Positions 25,859 to 34,756 of a DNA stretch of 64,000 nucleotides are shown piece by piece (the first letter of the stretch is position 1; every line of letters starts with the position of its first letter). The DNA comes from Massilia eburnea. Lineage in GTDB: Bacteria; Pseudomonadota; Gammaproteobacteria; Burkholderiales; Burkholderiaceae_D. Under the pieces are notes generated by a model. It was given only the letters and a program-made list of their open reading frames with translations. It was not told the DNA's origin and ran no database searches. A program made the position numbers and the translations under genes. The stretch lies in contig NZ_WNKX01000026.1 in NCBI RefSeq assembly GCF_009720745.1, forward strand, positions 1-64,000, read 5' to 3'.

Positions 25859-27657
25859 CAGCGTGCTCCCCTGTGCGCAGGATCGAGGTCCTTGATGCGG
25901 CGCTCCGCACTTAACAAATCCTCATTCCAGCTGGCGTCGCCTTCAATGACAGTCGGCTTGATCAGGACCACCAGTTCGCGCTTCTGCAGCACCTCCTGGC
26001 GATTGCTGAACAAGTTGCCGATGACCGGCAAGCCGCCCACGCCCGGCACGCCAGAACGGTCGCTGGTGGTTGCCTGGCGCATCAAGCCGCCGATCGCCAC
26101 CACCTTGCCGTCTTGGCCGCGCACCAGACTGTCGAACTCCGACGTAGTGGAGGATGCCAGCGGCAGGTTCAGTGCCCCAAGCGCGCTACCCAGGTTTACA
26201 GACTTGTTGACAGTCGATACCTGGCTCACCGACGGATGCACGTGCATCAGGATATTGCCGTGTTCATCGATCTGCGGCGTCACATCCAGCACCACGCCGG
26301 AGAAGAATGGCTGCAACGTCACGTTCGGCGACACCGTGCCGTTGCCGGCGGAGTTGGTCGTGGTGGTCGTGCTCACGCCGGTGACGAAGAACTCGTCGGT
26401 GCCGATTTTCAGGACGGCCTTCTGGTTATTGGTGGCGGTGATGCGCGGGCTGGAGAGCACATGCACCGTGCCCTGCGACTCGAGGAAGGAAATCAGGGCC
26501 GCGAAATTACTGGTCTGGAAAGCCAGGCCAAACAGCGTACCTGCCGCCTCGGCTGCGCTGCCGATATTGCGGCCACTGTTCGCGGCCAGTCCGGTGACCG
26601 CATTCCCAATCGGATCCACGACGGCATCGCGGCCGCCATTGCGCGGCAACGCCGCCAGGCCGGTGCCCGGCTGCACTACGCCGCCCGAAATCCTGTGGTT
26701 ATTGCCGGTGCCGAAAGCCGCCCAGTTGATGCCCGACTGGAAGCCGGAATTCAGCTCCACTTCGAGGATCTTGGCCTCCAGGATCACCTGGCGCTCAACC
26801 GACAACTGCGTCGCGCGCAAGTAGCGGTCCACGGAACGCAGTTCTTCCGGCATCGCCCGCACCACGATCACGCCGGACTGCGGGCTGATCACCACTGAGC
26901 GCCCGCCTTCCTTGCCGCCCACCAGCGTCTCCAGCGACAGCTTCAGCTCTTTCCAGAAGTCGGACTCGGTGCGCGTCATCACATTGCTGGCATCGCGCAG
27001 GCGGCCGCCCTGGCCATTGTTGCCCTGGCCATTGTCCTGGTTATTATTGTTCTGCTGGTTGTTGTTATTTCCGTTGCCGGCGTTGTTATTGTTATTGTTG
27101 TTATTGTTGTTATTGCTGTCAGCGACCGAGGTCGAACTCACGCGCAGGTTCGACATGCCCATGCGCTGCGCCGTCAGGTAATTCACCTGGAACATGCGTG
27201 TCTGGATCGTCAGCGGGCGAATATAGATCCGGGTACCTTCGATGCGATAGTCGTAGCCATACAGTTCGCGCACCGCATCCAGCGCTTCAGCCATCGTCAC
27301 GTCGCGCAGGTTGGCGGTGATATTGCCCGACACTTCCGGATGCACCAGCATGTTGTAGCGCGTGCCGGCAACGAGCGAATTGAAAAACTGCTGCGCCGGC
27401 ACATTGTTGAACGCGACATTGAAACGTTCTTCGATCACCGCACGCGACTGCGGCAAAGCGCTGGCCAATGTACTGACAGGCGGGAGCAAGGCATTTGCCA
27501 CCGCGTCCGGCTGGGCCGCCGCAGTTGCGGGCGGCTTCGTGACCGCCGCCATTTCCGCGCTGATCTTGTCATACGTGCCGCGCGGCGGATTCATACTGCA
27601 GGCCGCAAGCCCGGTTGCCACGGAAAACACGGTTGCCAGCTTAAGGAAGTTTCTCAT
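25858..27657 (-). CDS. mshL: MSHA outer-membrane secretin MshL
   Basis: Forms the outer-membrane channel of the MSHA pilus. It is a lipoprotein with lipobox LAAC (Cys20 from ATG 27655-27657; a GTG four codons earlier overlaps the mshK stop as GTGA). N-terminal STN/N0 region spans about 70-150, then a long Asn-rich linker (about 180-220) coded by nearly pure AAC/AAT repeats. The N3-like domain and secretin core follow, with VPGVGGLPVIGNLF and RELVVLIKPTVI at the end. Length 599 residues, as expected. It diverges in the linker from the second secretin at 40377. Confidence 0.93.
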   Translation of the reverse strand: MRNFLKLATVFSVATGLAACSMNPPRGTYDKISAEMAAVTKPPATAAAQPDAVANALLPPVSTLASALPQSRAVIEERFNVAFNNVPAQQFFNSLVAGTRYNMLVHPEVSGNITANLRDVTMAEALDAVRELYGYDYRIEGTRIYIRPLTIQTRMFQVNYLTAQRMGMSNLRVSSTSVADSNNNNNNNNNNNAGNGNNNNQQNNNNQDNGQGNNGQGGRLRDASNVMTRTESDFWKELKLSLETLVGGKEGGRSVVISPQSGVIVVRAMPEELRSVDRYLRATQLSVERQVILEAKILEVELNSGFQSGINWAAFGTGNNHRISGGVVQPGTGLAALPRNGGRDAVVDPIGNAVTGLAANSGRNIGSAAEAAGTLFGLAFQTSNFAALISFLESQGTVHVLSSPRITATNNQKAVLKIGTDEFFVTGVSTTTTTNSAGNGTVSPNVTLQPFFSGVVLDVTPQIDEHGNILMHVHPSVSQVSTVNKSVNLGSALGALNLPLASSTTSEFDSLVRGQDGKVVAIGGLMRQATTSDRSGVPGVGGLPVIGNLFSNRQEVLQKRELVVLIKPTVIEGDASWNEDLLSAERRIKDLDPAHRGAR

Positions 27658-27665
27658 TCTTGTTC

Positions 27666-28022
27666 TCACTTCTTGCGGCTGCCCGCCGCGAGGGGAAATA
27701 AAATCAGTGTTTCGGTCTTGTTGCCGCGACGGAGCACGGCGACATTGGCGCCAACTTCTTCCAGCACCGCACCATGGAAGGCCTGGCCCTTGCGCACCAC
27801 CTCACCATCGATGACTGCGACCTCGCGGCCCTCGTGCCCCTTGCCGACCAGGACCGACTGCAGCACCGGCTTGCGCGGAACACTGGGCGCCGGCACTGCG
27901 CTCGGCGACTGCAGCTGCAGCGCTTCCGGTGGCGGTCGCGTTGGATCCGACAGGGCCGCGTGCGATTGCGCCGCAGCGCAAAGCGGCGCCACTAGGAAGA
28001 CGGCTAGCAGGCGGGCGCTCAT
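27666..28022 (-). CDS. mshK: MSHA biogenesis protein MshK
   Basis: A small periplasmic protein of 118 residues. ATG at 28020-28022 overlaps the mshJ stop (ATGA) and gives a signal peptide ending near SHA. An in-frame ATG at 28034 is an alternative. The mature part has a DPTRPP segment, and a beta domain LQSVLVGKGHEGREVAVIDGE with ETLILFPL near the end. This is the GspC/PilP-like short form found between MshJ and MshL. It is likely to touch the secretin or inner-membrane platform. Confidence 0.85.
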   Translation of the reverse strand: MSARLLAVFLVAPLCAAAQSHAALSDPTRPPPEALQLQSPSAVPAPSVPRKPVLQSVLVGKGHEGREVAVIDGEVVRKGQAFHGAVLEEVGANVAVLRRGNKTETLILFPLAAGSRKK

Positions 28023-28681
28023 AACGTCATCCATTTTTCGTCCAGGCCCAGGGTATACAGCGTCAAGGTCAGCGTGGAATTGGGGTAGTCATGCGCATCG
28101 AGCTGGGCGCGCCCCCAGAAGACCTGCTGCGGCGAGCCTTCCAGCGCTTCCATGTAATTGAGCATATCCAGGTAGCCACCCTGCAGCACGACCTCCACGC
28201 CATGACGGTACAACAGCTCGCGCCGGACCGGCGCAGCTTTTGCGTCGGCGTTGCCGCCCATTCCGCTGACCGGCAAGGTACGCAGGGACAGCAGTTTCAG
28301 CTTGCCATTCGAACGCAGCAACTGCTGCAGCAGCTGGCCCATTTTTTCCGGCGCCACCAGGCCGTGCTGGGTGGCGCGCAGCGCGCCAGCCAGGGCGGCG
28401 GCGTCGCGGTTCAGATCCGCCAGTTGCTTCTGCGTTGCCGCATCCGGGTTGGCATTGAAGGCGGCCATCTGCGCCTGCACGCCGGAATTTGCCGCATCCA
28501 CTTGCATATTCTGTTGCCGGATCTGGTCGGCCAGCATACGGTTGCGCGCGAACAGTGGTTCCAGCACGAGGGTATTGACCATGAACAGAAGCGCCGCTAC
28601 TGAAGCGATGAAAATGGCAACCCGTTCGCGCAAAGTCATCGCGTCGATGCGGCCGCTCAATTTAGCCCATAGCGCCTTCAT
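28019..28681 (-). CDS. mshJ: MSHA biogenesis protein MshJ (PilO/GspM-like)
   Basis: A bitopic inner-membrane protein of 220 residues. A short cytoplasmic N-terminus precedes one membrane helix (about residues 22-43), then a coiled coil rich in Gln/Ala, and a periplasmic ferredoxin-like domain. Position and architecture match MshJ, the PilO/GspM equivalent. ATGA overlaps on both sides link it tightly to mshI2 and mshK. Confidence 0.88.
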   Translation of the reverse strand: MKALWAKLSGRIDAMTLRERVAIFIASVAALLFMVNTLVLEPLFARNRMLADQIRQQNMQVDAANSGVQAQMAAFNANPDAATQKQLADLNRDAAALAGALRATQHGLVAPEKMGQLLQQLLRSNGKLKLLSLRTLPVSGMGGNADAKAAPVRRELLYRHGVEVVLQGGYLDMLNYMEALEGSPQQVFWGRAQLDAHDYPNSTLTLTLYTLGLDEKWMTL

Positions 28682-29361
28682 CTGGCCGCCTCCTTGGCCT
28701 GCGCCGGCTGGGTCGCCAGGCGGAATTCGACGTAAGGTGCACCCGCGGCGGCGCCGGTCCCGCCGCCAGCCGAACCAAGAGCGCCGGCAGGGGCTTGTAC
28801 TGCCGCCGGAAAGCCGGGCCGCGCAATCTCCAGGCTGCCGAAGGTCTTGCCCTGCAGGGCAGGCTCACGGGTCAGGCGCTGGATATAGCCCGGCAGGAGT
28901 TCAGGTTGCAGCGCCCTGCCCTCAAGCCCGACCTCCTTGCCGGCGCCAACAACGGTCACCCCGGTCAGCCACACGCCGTGCACGCCCTGGCGCGCAAACG
29001 CCCGCCAGTATTCCGAATAGCCGGCCGTATTGCCCAACTCGCCCCGCTCGAGCACCGACTGCACCTCGCGCAGCGATTTCAACTCTCCCTGCATGCGCGC
29101 CACCTCCGCTTCGAGCTCCTTGCTTTTCTGGCGCGGAGGGAATTCCGCACTGACCTTCGCCAGGCGCGCTTCCGCCGCCGTCAGCGCCGCCTTGCCGGCC
29201 GCCGCATGTTCGGCCAGCTGCGAATTCTTTACCGCGCCATAGGCGGCCAGCAGCAAGGCGCCCGCCGCCACCATGCCCAGGGTCTGCGCCATATGCACGG
29301 CGGTGAAGATCTTCTTCTGCTTGAGGAAGATCGGGTTGAAGAGGTTGATCTGCTGGCTCAC
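28678..29361 (-). CDS. PilN-like MSHA assembly protein (MshI2)
   Basis: A 227-residue PilN-type protein. It starts SQQINLFNPIFL, the usual PilN/MshI2 N-terminal motif (INLxNP) that binds the PilM-like partner. One membrane helix follows (about 25-45), then a coiled coil and a periplasmic domain. The GTG start overlaps the mshI stop (GTGA). The name MshI2 follows usage in Shewanella-type loci. Confidence 0.85.
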   Translation of the reverse strand: MSQQINLFNPIFLKQKKIFTAVHMAQTLGMVAAGALLLAAYGAVKNSQLAEHAAAGKAALTAAEARLAKVSAEFPPRQKSKELEAEVARMQGELKSLREVQSVLERGELGNTAGYSEYWRAFARQGVHGVWLTGVTVVGAGKEVGLEGRALQPELLPGYIQRLTREPALQGKTFGSLEIARPGFPAAVQAPAGALGSAGGGTGAAAGAPYVEFRLATQPAQAKEAAR

Positions 29362-30302
29362 AGCACTAGCTCCTCCTGGCGCAAAGCCGCACCCAGCGTG
29401 AGGAACTGCCGCACTTGCTGTTCCGGCGATTGCAGCCCGGGCGCTTCCGACAAATCGAACACGTCGGACAGCCCGAAGGATTCCACAGGCATATACATTT
29501 GCGCCGACAGAAAGTCCTGCAGCGAAGCGACGCCGGTCGGCGCCAGCATCAGGCGCGAAATGCTGATGAAGGAATACTGGCGGTCGAAGTGGTCCAGCGA
29601 CCGCTGGAGTTCAAGGGCGATCTTGTCGAACGAGGCGTGGCGCCGCTCGATATCGTGTTCCTGCAGCATCGCCAGCGTCACGTCGAAGTGGCGCGCCAGG
29701 TAAAGCTCCTTGTTGTAGCTTACCGTCAGCAGGCCGCCTGCCGCATCGAAGGACAGCATGGCAAGGCCGCGGCCCTCCGGCTCCATCAGCGCCGAAATAT
29801 TCCGCTGTGCCATTTCGGGAACGTCGATCACCGACAACGGCGCTTGCGCCTCGGCGAACAGGTCCTGGCGCGACTGGATCAGGCTATTGCGCGAGGCGAT
29901 GGCAAACATCGAATGCGAGCGGTTGCCGGCATTCTTGTCTACCGGGATATCCAGCACATCGATGGTGGCATCGTCGATATGGAAATCCAGCATGTCTTTC
30001 AGGCGCCAGCGCACGGCGGTCTTCAATTCTTCCTGCGGCACGTTGGGCGCTTCCACTTGCAGCAGCTGGTATTCATTGGCCGCGAGCAGAGTCGAACCGA
30101 CAAAGCTGGCCGCCTGCGCTTCGCGCGCGGCGCGTGCCAGGGCTTCTGCCGACAAGCTCGGGGTCACCGGGTGGAATGCGGAAAGTTTGACGATTGGTTT
30201 GGCGGCAGGCTGCCGCTCGACGCGCGCCACACAGATCCCGTCTGCATGGAATGACGTCACAAGGATGCCTTCTTTTTTTCTTGCCCTAGAGAAAAAACGC
30301 AT
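29358..30302 (-). CDS. mshI: MSHA biogenesis protein MshI (PilM-like)
   Basis: First gene of the mshI-N operon. It encodes 314 residues of an actin-like PilM fold that sits on the cytoplasmic face and binds the PilN N-terminus. Segments AVRWRLKDMLDFHIDDATIDVLDIP and ELQRSLDHFDRQYSFISISRLML are typical of MshI. No membrane helix is visible. Start ATG 30300-30302. It diverges from mshQ across an AT-rich gap. Confidence 0.88.
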   Translation of the reverse strand: MRFFSRARKKEGILVTSFHADGICVARVERQPAAKPIVKLSAFHPVTPSLSAEALARAAREAQAASFVGSTLLAANEYQLLQVEAPNVPQEELKTAVRWRLKDMLDFHIDDATIDVLDIPVDKNAGNRSHSMFAIASRNSLIQSRQDLFAEAQAPLSVIDVPEMAQRNISALMEPEGRGLAMLSFDAAGGLLTVSYNKELYLARHFDVTLAMLQEHDIERRHASFDKIALELQRSLDHFDRQYSFISISRLMLAPTGVASLQDFLSAQMYMPVESFGLSDVFDLSEAPGLQSPEQQVRQFLTLGAALRQEELVL

Positions 30303-30465
30303 GCCACCAATCTAAAAAGAAAACGTTACGCGAGCTTCGCGACGTAGATGGTTGATTATATTCAAGATTACATTACACTTTTAATAAATTTCGCCAATTA
30401 TCAATTTATTTCTTTCGCGGTGTTACGGTCTTGACACATTCTGTTTCCACATGGTCTGATTGGCC
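30303..30465. promoter_or_regulatory. Divergent mshI / mshQ promoter region
   Basis: A strongly AT-rich gap. For mshQ a perfect TTGACA at 30431-30436 is followed after 18 bases by TCTGAT (30455-30460), four of six to the -10 consensus. This would start transcription about at the ATG (30466), implying a leaderless mRNA; no RBS is seen before that ATG. For mshI no clear promoter could be fixed. Confidence 0.4.
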
Positions 30466-32925
30466 ATGATTTCCCGCGCAATCCTCGCCATTTTCCTGTG
30501 GTGTGCCGCCACTTTCGCGCACGCACAAAGCTATAGCTGGCCCGCCGATCTCATCTCCAGTTTCAATTGCACGCTCGTTGCCGCCGGCGAATACAACTGC
30601 CCGTCCATGAGTTTTTCCAAGGATGTGTATATCGTCATCACCTCGCCGCTGGTGGTGCACGTCAACGGCAATTTTTCTGCCTCGAAGAATTTCATCATCC
30701 CGAAAGGATCGCCGCTTCTGCTTGACGTCAAAGGCACGGTGACCTTCTCAAAGGACATGAACGCCTACATGGACATCCAGTCCACCGGCAGCATGACCTT
30801 CGCCAAGAACACGATCGTGCATGGCGACCTGAATTCGGGCGACAGCATCACCATCAACAAGGATTCCCTGGTCGACGGCGACGTCTTCACCAAGAACACG
30901 CTCAAGGTCGGCAAGAACAGCAGCATCAGCGGCGACTGTTCGTACGCCACCACCAATTACTACTGCCACAAAGTGCCCCCGCCGCCGGCTGGCAGCGTCG
31001 ACCACTTCCTTGTCGAGCATGACGGCACCGGCCTTACATGCTCGCCGGCCGAAGTCACGGTGTGGGCTTGCGCAGGCGCCAGCAGCGGCGGCACCTGCCC
31101 GACCACCACCGTCGGCGCCAGCAGCACGCTGGTGGTGGCGGCGGGCGGCGCCACCATCGGCAGCTATCCATTCAGCATCGCAGCGGGACAGACCAACGCC
31201 ACCGTCATCGTGCCCTATGCCGGCACGAAGACGGTCAATTTCGGCACAACGGCGGGCGGCACAACCTGCTGGGACGGCACTTCCGGCAGCTGCCAGTTCA
31301 CCTACAACGACTCCGGCTTCGACTTCAATGTGCCGGACCATGCCTCCGCCACCAGTCCATTGGTTGACATGTACGCGGTCAGCAAGGCTCAAGGCTCCGA
31401 CACCTGCGCCCCCGCATTCACCGGCGCCAAGCCGGTGACGTTCACCTGCGCCTATGTCGATCCCGCCACGAGCGCGCCGATTGGCAGCCGGCCCGTCATC
31501 CTGCAAAGCGGCAGCAGTATCGTCTCGCTGACCTGCGGTGGCGGCGCACAGACGATCAGTATGACGTTTGACTCCGATGGCAAAGGCCAGTTCAGCGTCA
31601 ACTATGCGGATGTCGGCAGGCTGCAGCTTGCCGCGGCCCATGCACCGGCCAATATGAACGGCAGCTCCAGCTTCACTGTCTATCCGCGCAAGTTCGCTGT
31701 CGCTTCGCCCACTCCCGGCGCCCTCATTGCAGCCGGCGACAATTTCAGCCTCACTGTTACGGCACTGAACGATGCAGGCAAGGTCACGCCGAATTACGGG
31801 CTCGAATCAAGCAAGCAAAGTGCCGTTCTCTCGTTTTCCAGGTGCCAGCCGTCCGATGGCGAAGATGGCGTCTTCACGCCCGGCACATTGGGCGCCTTCA
31901 AGGACGGTGTTGCAACAGCCACCGGCAACAGGTGGGATGAGGTTGGAACCGGCGATGTCATCGCAACCAATCCAAGCTACCTCTCCAGCGGACAACCGGT
32001 TACCGGCAGCAGCAGTACTGCCGCCAGCGGCTGCTCCGGCGCATTTGGCCGCTTCCGTCCACATCATTTCGAGACCATCCCAGTACCGGCCTGGACCTAC
32101 TCCGGCCAGCCATTTGGCGTCACGGTCATCGCCAGGAATGCGGCCAACACAACGACACGTAACTATTACGTGAAGGGGCCTGAAGCCTTCGCGCGCGACA
32201 TTACGCTGAGCGCCTTGAGCGACGCTACGCCCGCCTCGGCCAATCCCGGCCCTGGTGCATTGACCGCCAGTGCAGTGCCGGCTGCGACCTTCACACTTGC
32301 CACCGACGGCGAAGCCATCGCCAGTCCCGTGTACACATTCACGGCGCCGCTTACCAGGCCGACGCAAATCCGGATCCGTGCCATCGATGCCGACAAGACC
32401 ACCTCAGAAAATTTCATTGAAAAGACCCTCGAAGTGCGCAGCGGCCGCGTCAAGATCAGCAATGCCTTCGGCCCGCGTGGCCGCGACCTCGATGTTCCCG
32501 TCCGCATTGAATACTACACGGGCAATTCATGGCTGTTGAACCAGCTTGACTCAGCGACCGTCTTGCCCGCCAGCGCCTTTGCCCTGACGCCGCCGGCGCT
32601 CATGACTGGCGTCGCCGTGTCAAATGATGTCAGCTTCAAGCTTGGGATTGGCAACATCCATTTAACAAAGCCTGGCAATGCAGCAACGGACAAGAACGGC
32701 TCGGGCACGGTCAGTATCGCGGCCAACCTGGGATCTACGGCGAGCGACGCCTCCTGCCTGCTGGCGCCCCGCCCCGCGAGCACCGGCGCAGGCCTGGCCT
32801 GGCTGCGCTCCCTGTACGGCTCCTGCAACACGAACTGGACACAGGACCCAACTGCGCGGGCAACGTTTGACGCGCCCAATCCGGAAAACAAGTCAACCGT
32901 CTTTGGCCGCGAGGTATTCAATTGA
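30466..32925 (+). CDS. mshQ: MshQ-like large pilus-associated protein (DUF6701)
   Basis: A secreted 819-residue protein. A signal peptide ends near residue 20 (FAHAQ). Residues about 45-165 repeat a short unit of the kind F-K(N/D)-x4-GD (SKDVYIV, SKNFIIPKG, SKDMNAYMD, AKNTIVHGD, NKDSLVDGD, TKNTLKVGK), which suggests a bactofilin-like beta-helix. The remainder is beta-rich with several Cys and the motif GRFRPHHFE, typical of the MshQ/DUF6701 family. The C-terminus has TVFGREVF. It heads the minor pilin operon, so it may be a tip or adhesion component. ATG 30466 preferred over the TTG at 30460. Confidence 0.85.
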   Translation: MISRAILAIFLWCAATFAHAQSYSWPADLISSFNCTLVAAGEYNCPSMSFSKDVYIVITSPLVVHVNGNFSASKNFIIPKGSPLLLDVKGTVTFSKDMNAYMDIQSTGSMTFAKNTIVHGDLNSGDSITINKDSLVDGDVFTKNTLKVGKNSSISGDCSYATTNYYCHKVPPPPAGSVDHFLVEHDGTGLTCSPAEVTVWACAGASSGGTCPTTTVGASSTLVVAAGGATIGSYPFSIAAGQTNATVIVPYAGTKTVNFGTTAGGTTCWDGTSGSCQFTYNDSGFDFNVPDHASATSPLVDMYAVSKAQGSDTCAPAFTGAKPVTFTCAYVDPATSAPIGSRPVILQSGSSIVSLTCGGGAQTISMTFDSDGKGQFSVNYADVGRLQLAAAHAPANMNGSSSFTVYPRKFAVASPTPGALIAAGDNFSLTVTALNDAGKVTPNYGLESSKQSAVLSFSRCQPSDGEDGVFTPGTLGAFKDGVATATGNRWDEVGTGDVIATNPSYLSSGQPVTGSSSTAASGCSGAFGRFRPHHFETIPVPAWTYSGQPFGVTVIARNAANTTTRNYYVKGPEAFARDITLSALSDATPASANPGPGALTASAVPAATFTLATDGEAIASPVYTFTAPLTRPTQIRIRAIDADKTTSENFIEKTLEVRSGRVKISNAFGPRGRDLDVPVRIEYYTGNSWLLNQLDSATVLPASAFALTPPALMTGVAVSNDVSFKLGIGNIHLTKPGNAATDKNGSGTVSIAANLGSTASDASCLLAPRPASTGAGLAWLRSLYGSCNTNWTQDPTARATFDAPNPENKSTVFGREVFN

Positions 32926-33404
32926 AGCCCCGCGCGCCGGGCTTCACCATCGTCGAACTGGTGACCATCATGGTGGTGATCGGGATTCTCGCCGCGATCG
33001 CGATTCCGCGCCTTGGGCAACTCGATGCATTCACCTCCTCGGCATACCGGAATGAGGTGCTCAGCGCTTTGCATCATGCCCAGAAAAGCGCAGTAAGCCA
33101 CCGGCGCCTGGTCTGTGCAACGGTCAACCCGCAAAACGTGCAACTGCTCATCGCCCTCAATGCCGGCGATACGGCGTGCCTCACCACTAACGCGCGGCCC
33201 TTCCCCAGCCCGGACGGAACGCCTTTCGCCAGTCATGGCAATGAACGCGCCCAGAGTGGCCCACTGGTGGGCGTGCCGCTGTTCTTCCAGCCAAGCGGCG
33301 ACATCACGATGGACGGTGCGGGCACCGTGTTCGCGTCCGGCTTCATTTCAATTACAGGGCAGCGCGGCATCAATATCGACGGGAGCGCCGGCCATGTCGA
33401 ATAA
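32922..33404 (+). CDS. mshC: Minor prepilin, GspH/FimT or MshC-like
   Basis: A type IV pilin-like protein of 160 residues. The TTG start overlaps the mshQ stop (TTGA). The class III signal is KPRAPG/FTIVELVTIMVV, with Glu at +5 and a hydrophobic helix after it. The C-terminal beta domain has a Cys pair (VCATV, TACLTT). Its place as first minor pilin after mshQ fits MshC. Cleavage requires a prepilin peptidase that is not encoded here. Confidence 0.85.
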   Translation: MKPRAPGFTIVELVTIMVVIGILAAIAIPRLGQLDAFTSSAYRNEVLSALHHAQKSAVSHRRLVCATVNPQNVQLLIALNAGDTACLTTNARPFPSPDGTPFASHGNERAQSGPLVGVPLFFQPSGDITMDGAGTVFASGFISITGQRGINIDGSAGHVE

Positions 33405-33867
33405 GTCCCAGCGCGGCTTCACCCTGGTAGAGATGATCATCGCCATGGTGATCATTGCTGTCGGCCTGGCCGGCGTCCTTGGCGTGCTGTCGCGCACCGC
33501 GGTCAGCAGCACAGACCCGATGGTCAGCAAGCAGATGACGGCCATCGCGGAAGGCATGATGGAAGAGATCCAGCTCAAGCCTTTCATCGACCATACCGCC
33601 ACCCCATTCAATGGCTGCGACCGCAGCGCTTTCGACGATCTTGATGACTATGCCGGTTATGGCGGTGCAAACGGGATCCAGGTCTGCACGATCGACGGCA
33701 CGCCGGGACCGGCTGGCTACACGGTCCAGGTCAGCATGGCCAATGCGGCGGGCGGCATCCTGAGCGGCGGCATACCTGCCGGTGAGACGCGCCAGATTAC
33801 CGTCACTGTCCGCAAGGGCAACAGCAGCTACCAGCTCGCAGGCTGGCGCACCAGGTTTGGAGGGTAA
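33394..33867 (+). CDS. mshD: Minor prepilin MshD-like
   Basis: A 157-residue prepilin starting at ATG 33394, inside the end of the previous gene (11-base overlap). The signal NKSQRG/FTLVEMIIAMVII is canonical (GspI/PilV class). The product contains conserved ISKQMTAIAEGMMEEI-like helix, here SKQMTAIAEGMMEEIQLKPF. Two Cys are in GCDRSAFDDL and IQVCTI. By position and length it matches MshD. Confidence 0.85.
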   Translation: MSNKSQRGFTLVEMIIAMVIIAVGLAGVLGVLSRTAVSSTDPMVSKQMTAIAEGMMEEIQLKPFIDHTATPFNGCDRSAFDDLDDYAGYGGANGIQVCTIDGTPGPAGYTVQVSMANAAGGILSGGIPAGETRQITVTVRKGNSSYQLAGWRTRFGG

Positions 33868-33871
33868 GGCC

Positions 33872-34756
33872 ATGAAACTGCAGCGCGGCTTTACCCTCGT
33901 TGAGCTGATCGTCGTCATGGTGGTCACCGGCGTACTTGCGGGCATTCTCGTGACCTTCTTCACGCCTGCAGTCAACAATTATTTCGCCAGCTCCCGGCGC
34001 GCCATGTTGACCGACGCGGCGGACGGTGTCATGCGCCGCATGTCGCGCGATATCAGGATTTCGGTTCCGAATTCAGTGGATATCCGCAGCAGCAGCCAGG
34101 GCGCCTGTCTTGGCATGCTTCCCACCTCCAGCGGCGGCCGCTTCCGCATGGACCGCGACGTAGCGTGGGACAACAGCCATCCCAACCCGGCCGACCAGTC
34201 CAAGCCCGTCACGCCGGGAATGACGGTCGCAACGTTCGATGCTACGACGAGCGGGGTCCAGGGCTCGGCGAACGATTGGGTCCTGATCGGCAATCAAAGT
34301 TATGCCGATGTGTATTCCGTTGCCAACCATGGCCGACTCAGTACGCTGGCAACGCCGCCGGACCTCCGCCTGGGTAACAAACGCGTGACCTTGCAAGCGC
34401 CGATGCCCGTCCCTGCCGGATATGACGGCGCGCGCTTCTTCGTCGTGCCCAACGCACAACAAGTGGTCGCGTACGTTTGCGCAGGTGGCGGCCTGGATGC
34501 CAATGGCACTGGGCGCGGCACGCTGTACCGCGTGCGGGGCCACGCCATTGGCGCGGCCGATCCTTATGCCTGTCCGGTGGCGACTCCCGGCGCCACGCCG
34601 GTCATCGCGACGCACGTTTCCGCCTGCACGATCAGGTTTACGCCCAATCCAACCGCAACGCAAATGAGCGGCCTGGCAGAGATCGACCTGACACTGACTG
34701 AAGCTAATGAAAACGTACGCCTGAATTTCAGCGTAAGCGTGGAGAACATTCCTTGA
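33872..34756 (+). CDS. mshO: Minor prepilin MshO-like
   Basis: A 294-residue prepilin of the GspJ/PilW class. A strong RBS (GGAGGG) precedes ATG 33872. The signal is KLQRG/FTLVELIVVMVVTG, followed by the helix MLTDAADGVMRRMSRDIRIS typical of PilW/GspJ. The large C-terminal part is beta-rich with three Cys. In MSHA loci this is MshO. Confidence 0.85.
   Translation: MKLQRGFTLVELIVVMVVTGVLAGILVTFFTPAVNNYFASSRRAMLTDAADGVMRRMSRDIRISVPNSVDIRSSSQGACLGMLPTSSGGRFRMDRDVAWDNSHPNPADQSKPVTPGMTVATFDATTSGVQGSANDWVLIGNQSYADVYSVANHGRLSTLATPPDLRLGNKRVTLQAPMPVPAGYDGARFFVVPNAQQVVAYVCAGGGLDANGTGRGTLYRVRGHAIGAADPYACPVATPGATPVIATHVSACTIRFTPNPTATQMSGLAEIDLTLTEANENVRLNFSVSVENIP

Noticed and set aside
27020-27125. 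Poly-Asn stretch as an assembly error
   Set aside because: The frame stays open through it and secretin domains are intact on both sides.
30303-30465. Small RNA or tRNA in the AT-rich mshI/mshQ gap
   Set aside because: No cloverleaf and no terminator hairpin could be drawn.
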